From assembly GCA_937875645.1 (NCBI GenBank), contig CALLXO010000255.1:1-5745 (forward strand): a DNA stretch of 5,745 nt, in the 5' to 3' direction. A program made the position numbers and the translations under genes. Source of the stretch: an uncultured Clostridia bacterium (GTDB lineage: Bacteria > Bacillota > Clostridia > Christensenellales > CAG-314). This document shows positions 1 to 4,757 of the stretch, piece by piece (positions within the stretch are counted from its first letter, which is position 1; each line of letters opens with the position of its first letter). The notes below the pieces were generated by a model. That model saw nothing but the letters and a program-made list of their open reading frames with translations, searched no databases and was not told the DNA's origin.

Positions 1-21
1 AGACGTGTGCTCTTCCGATCT
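1..21. other. Illumina adapter remnant (artefact)
   Basis: The first 21 bases (AGACGTGTGC...CCGATCT) equal the 3' end of the TruSeq read-2 adapter as I remember it. Base 22 begins normal fabK coding sequence on the minus strand. The adapter happens to read through without a stop in the fabK frame, so a gene caller would add false residues to FabK. The match is exact over the visible length and sits at the very edge, as expected for an untrimmed short-read contig end. Confidence 0.96.
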
Positions 22-764
22 ATAGTGCTGTCATATTCCTTTAAAGACATTTCCCGTGTAAAGGGGGACTTTAAACAACGGACAGGATGCCCTAAACGCC
101 TGCCGGTAACAAAAGTATCCGTATCCTTAGCTTTAATTACCCTATCCTTATAATTTTGATGAATATCACATTCGTAAGCTACCAAAAAACGTGTGCCTAT
201 TTGCACGCCTTGCGCCCCCAACATAAAGGCTGCGGCAATACCCCTCCCGTCACCTATACCGCCGGCAGCAATAACGGGTATACTCACCGCATCGCAAATT
301 AACGGCACCAAAGTCATTGTGGTCAAGTCTCCTACATGTCCGCCCGATTCGCCCCCTTCGGCAACTACCGCCGCAGCACCGTTTCTTTCTGCCAATTTCG
401 CCAAAGCAACGGAAGGTACTACAGGTATAACTTTTATCCCTGCATTTATCCACGCTGGCATAAATCTTGCGGGATTTCCTGCGCCGGTGGTTACAATTTT
501 AACTCCCGCCTCTATCACCGCTTTTGCTACTTCCTCAGCGTAAGGACTCATTAGCATAATGTTTACGCCAAAAGGCTTGTCGGTAAGAGCTTTTGCCTTT
601 GCTATTTCCGCTTTTAGCATTTCGCCATTCATATTCATAGCGGCAATTAACCCGCCGCCGTTAGAGACAGCAGCGGCAAGCTTTGCATCAGCCACCCACG
701 CCATACCGCCTTGTATTATCGGATAAGTTGTACCTAATAGCTGATTAATTTTGGTATCTATCAT
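22..764 (-). CDS. fabK: Enoyl-ACP reductase FabK, C-terminus cut off by contig end
   Basis: FMN-dependent enoyl-ACP reductase, a TIM-barrel protein of the nitronate monooxygenase family that performs the last reduction of each fatty-acid elongation cycle in the cytoplasm. I translated 247 residues by hand. They track pneumococcal FabK (about 324 aa) from start to roughly residue 250. Landmarks are YPIIQGGMAWVAD (14-26), KPFGVNIMLMSP (63-74), TTGAGNP (92-98), AEGGESGGHVG (135-145, with H143 matching the histidine near the flavin), PVIAAGGIGDGRG (163-175) and QIGTRF (188-193). About 75 residues are missing on the left. The ATG overlaps the acpP stop (ATGA) and is preceded by AGAGG seven bases upstream, so translation is probably coupled. 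The usual GLGIIG-G loop after residue 38 is replaced by GLIAAMNMNG and is about two residues shorter. A plain nitronate monooxygenase is unlikely given the neighbours. Confidence 0.95.
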
Positions 765-985
765 TTGGTTGCCTCTTTAATCATTTGGACTAGTTCCCCA
801 ACTGTCGTCATGCTGCTGTCCGCTTTTAAAGTAATGCCAAATTCGTCTTCTGCCTGCATAATAAGCTCTACATAATCTAAGGAATCCATCCCCAGATCTG
901 TTAAATTACTGCTTTTACTTATTTTTTCTGTAGGTATGTCCTTGTGTTGACCTAATAAATCAATGATTTTTTTTGAAATTTCCAT
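761..985 (-). CDS. acpP: Acyl carrier protein
   Basis: Small acidic carrier that holds growing acyl chains on a 4'-phosphopantetheine arm and presents them to FabH, FabK and the other Fab enzymes. The protein is 74 aa, normal for the family. The attachment motif is LGMDSLDYVEL at residues 31-41, with S35 as the modified serine; helix II then follows (VELIMQAEDEFGI), and TTVGELVQMI near the C-terminus fits helix IV. The ATG start has GGGAG (996-1000) ten bases upstream. Its TGA stop overlaps the fabK ATG. The 64-bp gap to fabH is AT-rich and holds an 8-base tandem TTTGTTTA but no promoter that I can defend. A carrier protein for another pathway is possible in principle, but its place between fabH and fabK makes fatty-acid synthesis the natural reading. 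Confidence 0.96.
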   Translation of the reverse strand: MEISKKIIDLLGQHKDIPTEKISKSSNLTDLGMDSLDYVELIMQAEDEFGITLKADSSMTTVGELVQMIKEATK

Positions 986-1049
986 CTAAAATAATCTCCC
1001 TTTTTGTTTATTTGTTTATGTGATTATTGCTTAATAGTTAAATAAATTA

Positions 1050-2003
1050 TCACTTATCCCACGTAATAACGCAACTGCCTTTTGTAAGTCCTCCGCCAAA
1101 TGCCGACAGAAACAATAAATCCCCTTTTTTAAATTTACCCTCTCTATTTAGCTCGTCCATCAGCATAGGGATACTGGCTGCGGAAGTATTGCCAAATTTA
1201 CTGTGATTTTCGGGGAATTTTTCTTGCGGCTGTTTAAGAGTTTTTCTTATAGTATCTATTATTCTGCCGTTTGCCTGATGCAACAAAAACCATTTTATAT
1301 CGTCAGCTTTAATGCTAAGCCGCTTGCCTACGTCTTTTATTGCCGACAAGACAGTTTGTGTGGCAAATTTAAAAATTTCGGGTCCGTTCATGGTTATAAA
1401 GCCTTGTTCCCGCTTTTTTGTAAAACAGTTTTGCGGCAATCCGCTATTTGCAAATAACAACTCGATGCCTTCTTCAGTACCTACATTGATGTAACGGAGC
1501 GCATTGCCCTCTGTCACAACAGCCGCCCCCGCTCCGTCACCAAAAAGCACACAGGTAGAACGGTCGGTGTAATCTACAAATTTAGAAAGTCTTTCTGCAC
1601 TTATGATAAGTACGTTGTTATAAATTTCTGACTTTATTAAACCTGCGGCGACATTTAGCGAATAAATAAATCCGGCACAGGCGGCATTTATATCAAAAGC
1701 GGGACAAGTTGCTTTTATTTTGCTTTTTACGCAACAAGCCAAAGAAGGCGTTATATAGTCCCCTTGTAACGAAGAACAGATAATTAAATCCAAGTCGTTA
1801 GGTTTTATATTTGCATTATCAAGAGCATTTTTTGCCGCCTTAAAAGCCAGCTCTGTCAAACTGCCCTCTGTCAAAATATGACGAGTTTTTATGCCGGTGC
1901 GGCTTACTATCCATTCGTCCGAGGTGTCAACAAGTCTTTCAAAAAATGCATTGTCGGCAATAAAATCAGGAACTGCTCTACCTGTACCAATAATTTTTAG
2001 CAT
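1050..2003 (-). CDS. fabH: 3-oxoacyl-ACP synthase III (FabH)
   Basis: Initiating condensing enzyme of type II fatty-acid synthesis: it joins an acyl-CoA primer to malonyl-ACP. The length of 317 aa is normal. The full catalytic triad is present: C109 in AACAGF, H242 in LLHQAN and N272 in FGNTSAAS. The CoA-binding DTSDEWIVSRTGI segment is at 26-38 (W31, R35), and the glycine loop FGGGLT is at 302-307. The position after that loop is K308 where family members usually have W (TWG), a small oddity. The ATG directly follows the fabT TAA, and its ribosome site (AGGGGA, 2011-2016) lies inside the end of fabT, so the two are translated from one message. Primer preference (straight or branched) cannot be read from the sequence. 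Confidence 0.97.
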   Translation of the reverse strand: MLKIIGTGRAVPDFIADNAFFERLVDTSDEWIVSRTGIKTRHILTEGSLTELAFKAAKNALDNANIKPNDLDLIICSSLQGDYITPSLACCVKSKIKATCPAFDINAACAGFIYSLNVAAGLIKSEIYNNVLIISAERLSKFVDYTDRSTCVLFGDGAGAAVVTEGNALRYINVGTEEGIELLFANSGLPQNCFTKKREQGFITMNGPEIFKFATQTVLSAIKDVGKRLSIKADDIKWFLLHQANGRIIDTIRKTLKQPQEKFPENHSKFGNTSAASIPMLMDELNREGKFKKGDLLFLSAFGGGLTKGSCVITWDK

Positions 2004-2465
2004 TTATTTGTCCCCTTTTTCTAATGATTTTCTAAAAAACGCATTTATGTTTTTTAAGCCTTTTATAAATGCACTCTTTTCCTCTTTTGTCAATTGTGCC
2101 GCTATATTTCGTATCATAGTCAGATGAAAATATCGATGTACGCTGTTTATCTTTTTCCCCTTTCGAGTGAGTAATATATAAACTACTCTTCTGTCTTGTT
2201 GGCACCGTATTTTTTCGACATATTCTTTTTTATGCAATTTATTTATCGCAACAGTGACAGAAGGCAAAGTAATTTGAAGCTCGTTAGCAATGTCAGAAAT
2301 ACTCCTGCCCGAACTTCCGCCTTTGTCTATTGTTTCTATTAGGTGCATTTCGCCAATAGTTAAATTGATGGCGCTTTTTTTTACCGCATCTTCTTCGACT
2401 TTTAAAATGTTGTTGAATGTTTCCACCAAAGCCGTGTTTAATTCATTATCAAAAGCTTCCTTCAA
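2004..2465 (-). CDS. fabT: MarR-family regulator, probable FabT
   Basis: Winged-helix DNA-binding protein of 153 aa, typical MarR length. The HTH covers SISDIANEL (55-63) and the recognition helix LPSVTVAINKL (67-77). The wing carries QQDRRVVYILLT (89-100) with the family's D-x-R signature, and flanking helices form the dimer region. Its position as first gene before fabH-acpP-fabK matches streptococcal FabT, a repressor of fatty-acid synthesis that uses long-chain acyl-ACP as corepressor; that mechanism is inferred here. The start is TTG (2463-2465), with GGAG seven bases upstream (2473-2476). The nearby ATG at 2476-2478 is out of frame and ends after nine codons. A palindrome at the start point of its own promoter suggests autoregulation. 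Another MarR protein is possible, but the context favours FabT. Confidence 0.85.
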   Translation of the reverse strand: MKEAFDNELNTALVETFNNILKVEEDAVKKSAINLTIGEMHLIETIDKGGSSGRSISDIANELQITLPSVTVAINKLHKKEYVEKIRCQQDRRVVYILLTRKGKKINSVHRYFHLTMIRNIAAQLTKEEKSAFIKGLKNINAFFRKSLEKGDK

Positions 2466-2472
2466 ATCGAAT

Positions 2473-2476
2473 CTCC
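2473..2476 (-). promoter_or_regulatory. Ribosome binding site fixing the TTG start of fabT
   Basis: GGAG on the minus strand lies seven bases before TTG at 2463-2465. The only nearby ATG (2476-2478) partly overlaps this GGAG and is in another frame that stops quickly, so the TTG is the best supported start. Confidence 0.75.
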
Positions 2477-2482
2477 ATTAAT

Positions 2483-2507
2483 AATTAGTTAGTTAGTCTA
2501 ACTAATT
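2483..2507. promoter_or_regulatory. Palindromic operator candidate at the fabT start point
   Basis: AATTAGTTA (2483-2491) and TAACTAATT (2499-2507) form a perfect 9-bp inverted repeat around seven bases. A second register, TTAGTTA-GTC-TAACTAA (2489-2505), overlaps it because TTAG is repeated. It lies just downstream of the -10 box, across the expected transcription start, where a bound MarR dimer would block transcription. Size and composition fit MarR-family sites. That FabT itself binds here is inference. Confidence 0.72.
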
Positions 2508-2517
2508 TATAAAAATT

Positions 2518-2546
2518 ATTATAGATTAAATAATAATCCCTGTCAA
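2518..2546 (-). promoter_or_regulatory. Consensus sigma-A promoter of the fab operon
   Basis: Minus strand TTGACA (2541-2546), a 17-base spacer and TATAAT (2518-2523): both hexamers and the spacing are exact consensus. The expected start is near 2510, giving a leader of about 45 bases before the fabT TTG. Such a strong promoter would normally need a repressor, which fits the palindrome placed right after it. Confidence 0.92.
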
Positions 2547-2564
2547 GTAAAATTATATATAAAA

Positions 2565-2585
2565 ATAATTAGATAATCAAATTAT
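2565..2585. promoter_or_regulatory. FabT-box-like palindrome upstream of the promoter
   Basis: An AT-rich 21-bp palindrome with 9 of 10 pairs matched. Its core (2568-2582) reads ATTTGATTATCTAAT on the minus strand, close to the streptococcal FabT box as I remember it (a TTTGATTATCAAA type). It lies about 20 bases upstream of the -35 hexamer. The same core recurs at 2670-2684. Binding is inferred and the consensus is recalled from memory. Confidence 0.5.
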
Positions 2586-2633
2586 AAAGGTGTAGTTTCC
2601 ATTCCGCTCCCGCTGGGTACGCCCATCCGTTGG
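2566..2633. repeat. Imperfect direct repeat, copy A
   Basis: Begins with a 17-bp block TAATTAGATAATCAAAT (2566-2582) that is identical in copy B 102 bp away. A second exact block GTTTCCATT (2595-2603) follows, then CCGCTCCCGCTGGGTA (2604-2619), which matches copy B at 12 of 16 bases. The unit is not coding and does not match an RNA family that I recognise. Confidence 0.7.
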
Positions 2634-2667
2634 ATTGACCAAAAAGGTATACATCTGTCTTTTTGTG

Positions 2668-2746
2668 TAATTAGATAATCAAATATAATAAGATTTATAA
2701 ACGCATGGTTTCCATTTTGCTTCCGCTAGGTATCTCCTCCATTGGG
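2668..2746. repeat. Imperfect direct repeat, copy B
   Basis: Carries TAATTAGATAATCAAAT (2668-2684), GTTTCCATT (2708-2716) and TTGCTTCCGCTAGGTA (2717-2732) in the same order as copy A. It has about 11 extra bases between the first two blocks. The first block again contains the FabT-box-like core (2670-2684), here with a palindrome limited to 15 bases. Confidence 0.7.
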
Positions 2747-2750
2747 TATT

Positions 2751-2770
2751 TGCGTATAACGCACCTTTTT
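2751..2770 (+). terminator. Weak hairpin with T-run, possible terminator
   Basis: TGCGT-ATA-ACGCA (2751-2763) forms a 5-bp stem with a three-base loop and is followed by CCTTTTT. It would act only on plus-strand transcripts, and no plus-strand gene is seen, so its role is doubtful. Confidence 0.25.
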
Positions 2771-2873
2771 AGCCTGTTTTTTTGATAAACAACATTGTTA
2801 CGTCTTTATTATCAGAATAAACCGTATTTTGATAAACTAGTTGTCTACGTAAAGGAAGCCAGGGTTATATCCC

Positions 2874-3103
2874 CTATTTTTCCATTCTTTCATTGGTTAT
2901 TTTTATCAATTCGTCCCAGTTGGCAATAGTCTCATGCTTCGCGCCGTGCCATACTAAGCCGTGCCATACTAATATGTCATGTGGAAGCTGCTTTTATCTA
3001 ATACGCTAAAAATCGTTTTTATATTCTCGTTGAGTATCCGTTTAGGTGTAAACACTTATTTTCCGCCCAAATATTTATTTATCTCTATGCTATTCTGCCT
3101 CAT
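2874..3103 (-). pseudogene. Decayed small gene of unknown function
   Basis: Reading from ATG at 3101-3103, the minus strand gives MRQNSIEINKYLGGK, an in-frame TAA, then from GTG (3053-3055) VFTPKRILNENIKTIFSVL and DKSSFHMTY, then TAG (2969-2971). In another frame coding continues as WHGAKHETIANWDELIKITN and ERMEK, ending in TAG (2874-2876). Both parts look like real protein and would join into one polypeptide of about 70 residues if one stop and one frameshift were undone. At the break a 15-base unit (GCCGTGCCATACTAA on the plus strand) is present twice in tandem, adding LVWHG in frame. I do not recognise the family. Its ATG overlaps the TGA of another broken frame upstream. Chance cannot be fully excluded. 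Confidence 0.45.
2943..2972. repeat. Perfect 15-bp tandem duplication
   Basis: GCCGTGCCATACTAA occurs at 2943-2957 and again at 2958-2972 with no mismatch. The length is a multiple of three, so inside the decayed gene it only duplicates LVWHG. The perfect match suggests that the duplication is recent, or that it is an assembly slip. Confidence 0.93.
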
Positions 3104-3226
3104 TTATACTGCTTGACTTCTTTCTCCGTACGCTTAAAAGTTGTTTTTATCCTATCAAATTAAACTTATTTTATACTGTTTATTTTTACTATGCTTACTG
3201 GTAAAAAAGAATTTTATTAACTTCAT
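3100..3226 (-). pseudogene. Possible upstream partner of the decayed gene
   Basis: From ATG at 3224-3226 the minus strand reads MKLIKFFFTSKHSKNKQYKI and then SLI before TGA. A different frame continues directly with FDRIKTTFKRTEKEVKQYK and stops at TGA (3100-3102), which overlaps the next ATG (ATGA). Two lysine-rich fragments joined by a frameshift, followed by a coupling overlap, look like the first gene of a small decayed two-gene operon. There is no good ribosome site before the ATG, and low-complexity AT-rich sequence can mimic this, so support is weak. Confidence 0.28.
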
Positions 3227-3249
3227 GCAAACATACGCTTGTAAAAGGA

Positions 3250-3277
3250 AAAATGCGTTGATGGCTCAACGCATTTT
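3250..3277 (-). terminator. Rho-independent terminator, probably for the acn-icd unit
   Basis: A perfect 12-bp stem (3250-3261 with 3266-3277, core ATGCGTTGA/TCAACGCAT) closes a four-base loop. On the minus strand it is followed by TTTTTCCTTTT, a good U-tract. On the plus strand TTTTGTGTTT follows, so it may work both ways. It lies about 255 bases past the icd stop, and no better terminator is closer. Confidence 0.75.
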
Positions 3278-3327
3278 GTGTTTCTAACGGTTCTATAATA
3301 AATGTTGTGGGTAGGATAGTATAATAT

Positions 3328-3356
3328 TTTCCCTTTCGAGTACCTCGAAAGGGAAA
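3328..3356. repeat. Long perfect hairpin without a U-tract
   Basis: A 13-bp perfect inverted repeat (TTTCCCTTTCGAG and CTCGAAAGGGAAA) around a three-base loop TAC. Neither strand has a T-run right after the stem, so it is not a standard terminator. It could protect the 3' end of the icd message, bind a protein, or be a relic of a mobile element end. Confidence 0.8.
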
Positions 3357-3364
3357 TTAATGAT

Positions 3365-3466
3365 GTTACTCAGTTTTTTAAAATGCTACTCAGTTTTATA
3401 CTTCTACTCAGTAGTTAACTTTTCTACAGTTTTTAAACCTTTTATTTTATGTTGCTACACAGTTTA
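3365..3466. repeat. Iterated CTACTCAGTTTT-like motif
   Basis: ACTCAG-type cores occur at 3368-3373, 3388-3393 and 3406-3411, with degraded forms CTACAGTTTTTA at about 3424 and CTACACAGTTTA at about 3455. The first three are 18-20 bases apart. Copy three is itself a palindrome, CTACTCAGTAG. The units are too degenerate and the spacers too short for CRISPR. Confidence 0.55.
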
Positions 3467-3531
3467 AACTTACTACATTCTTTTATGTCGCCAACCACCA
3501 CTATTATTCAGCGCATTACATAATTATTTGT

Positions 3532-4746
3532 TTATGCTAAAAGCTTTGTAAGACGTTTTCTTATTGCTTTAATAAATTCTATACTGGTCACCGAAACAGT
3601 TTTTTTGTCGCTATCTACTAAGCCAACTATATCTTTAGTCATAATGCCGTCGTCCAATGTTTGTATGCTTGCTTTTTCTATCATCTTGCCGAAGTTTTCT
3701 AGTTGAGGCAAATTATCCATTTCGCCACGTTTAGTTAAAGCGCCGCTCCATGCAAAAATTGTAGCCATGGGGTTTGTCGATGTCTCTTCGCCTTTTAGGT
3801 ATTTGTAATAATGGCGGGTAACTGTACCGTGCGCCGCTTCATACTCGTAATTGCCGTCAGGACTTACCAAAACGGAAGTCATCATCGCCAAGCTACCAAA
3901 AGCTGTAGATACCATGTCGCTCATAACGTCGCCATCATAGTTTTTGCATGCCCAAATAAAGCCGCCTTCGCTTCTGATTACTCTTGCTACCGCATCGTCA
4001 ATTAATGTGTAAAAATATTCCAACCCTGCTTTTTCGAACTTTGTTTTATAATGCTCCTCGTATACCTCTTCAAAAATTTGTTTGAAAGCATTGTCGTATT
4101 TTTTGCTTATTGTGTCTTTTGTGCTAAACCATAAATCTTGATTTGTATCCAAAGCGTATTTAAAGCAACTGTGCGCAAAACTGTTTATGCTACTGTCTAA
4201 GTTGTGCATACCTTGAAGAATGCCACCACACTTCATATCTTGAATAACAATCTCTTCCTTTTTGCCGCTTTTGCCGGTAAAAGTCATTTTTGCAATACCC
4301 GGTTCCGTCGTGCGTATTTCTGCCGCCTTATAAACATCGCCGTAAGCGTGACGTGCTATAGTTATGGCTTTTTTCCAATTTTTAACAACAGGTTTTATGC
4401 TGTCAATTACTATTGGCTTCCTAAAAACTGTGCCATCCATAATAGAACGAATTGTAGCGTTGGGGCTCTTCCACATTTCTTTAAGGGTGTACTCGCTCAT
4501 GCGCTGTACGTTGGGGGTAATGGTAGCGCACTTAACTGCGACACCGTATTTTTTGTTGGCGTTTGCCGCATCAATAGTGACTTGGTCATTTGTTTCGTCA
4601 CGGTGAACTAATCCCAAATCATAATAATCGGTTTTCAGGTCGACAAAGGGCAGAATCAATTCGTCCTTAATCATTTTCCAAAGGATTCTCGTCATCTCGT
4701 CTCCGTCCATCTCTACAAGGGGCGTTGTCATTTTAATCTTATCCAT
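3532..4746 (-). CDS. icd: NADP-dependent isocitrate dehydrogenase, eukaryotic-type dimer
   Basis: Oxidises isocitrate to 2-oxoglutarate and CO2 and reduces NADP+. At 404 aa it aligns almost residue for residue with human IDH1 and not with the E. coli Icd type. Isocitrate-binding residues are kept: S94, N96 and R100 in KSPNATIR, R109 in VFRKP, and R132 in ARHAYGD. Y139 and K210 (FSTKDT) are the catalytic pair; D250, D273 and D277 bind the metal. AAHGTVTRHYYKY (304-316) holds R311 and H312, matching the residues that hold the NADP 2'-phosphate, so NADP is predicted. TSTNPMATIFAW (322-333) is also family-typical. The start is ATG with AGGAG (4753-4757) six bases upstream, partly within the aconitase stop codon. 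It forms an operon with the upstream aconitase, which supplies its substrate. Confidence 0.97.
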   Translation of the reverse strand: MDKIKMTTPLVEMDGDEMTRILWKMIKDELILPFVDLKTDYYDLGLVHRDETNDQVTIDAANANKKYGVAVKCATITPNVQRMSEYTLKEMWKSPNATIRSIMDGTVFRKPIVIDSIKPVVKNWKKAITIARHAYGDVYKAAEIRTTEPGIAKMTFTGKSGKKEEIVIQDMKCGGILQGMHNLDSSINSFAHSCFKYALDTNQDLWFSTKDTISKKYDNAFKQIFEEVYEEHYKTKFEKAGLEYFYTLIDDAVARVIRSEGGFIWACKNYDGDVMSDMVSTAFGSLAMMTSVLVSPDGNYEYEAAHGTVTRHYYKYLKGEETSTNPMATIFAWSGALTKRGEMDNLPQLENFGKMIEKASIQTLDDGIMTKDIVGLVDSDKKTVSVTSIEFIKAIRKRLTKLLA

Positions 4747-4752
4747 TTTTTT

Positions 4753-4757
4753 CTCCT
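4753..4757 (-). promoter_or_regulatory. Strong Shine-Dalgarno site of icd
   Basis: Minus strand TAAAGGAGAAAAAAATG: the aconitase TAA runs straight into AGGAG, six A residues and the icd ATG. The compact junction implies that icd is read from the aconitase message. Confidence 0.9.

Larger units (their letters stand above)
2586..3531. other. Gene-poor stretch between icd and fabT
   Basis: About 950 bases with no intact open reading frame on either strand and no tRNA or rRNA that I can see. It contains the direct repeats near the fabT promoter, two copies of TTTTGATAAAC (2780-2790 and 2827-2837), a decayed gene pair (about 2874-3226), two long hairpins and an iterated CTACTCAG motif. Stops are frequent in all frames, unlike the tight coding on both sides. 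It looks like a decayed gene region. Confidence 0.75.

Noticed and set aside
193..543. Plus-strand open frame of 116 codons rich in Ala, Pro and Thr
   Set aside because: It lies wholly opposite fabK, which has clear family motifs; the plus frame has no ribosome site and only mirrors the coding bias.
986..1049. Internal promoter before acpP
   Set aside because: The sequence is AT-rich, but no hexamer pair with 16-18 base spacing is convincing; read-through from fabH explains expression.
2586..2770. Riboswitch or T-box leader
   Set aside because: The segment lies upstream of the fabT promoter and outside its leader, and I see no known conserved core.
3294..3325. Plus-strand promoters (TATAAT at 3294-3299 and 3320-3325)
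   Set aside because: No matching -35 hexamer at proper spacing and no plus-strand gene downstream.
3365..3466. CRISPR array
   Set aside because: Repeat cores are only 6-12 bases and degenerate, spacing is 18-35 bases, and there are no cas genes.
4204..4611. Plus-strand open frame of 135 codons
   Set aside because: Antisense shadow of icd, with no domain or start signal of its own.
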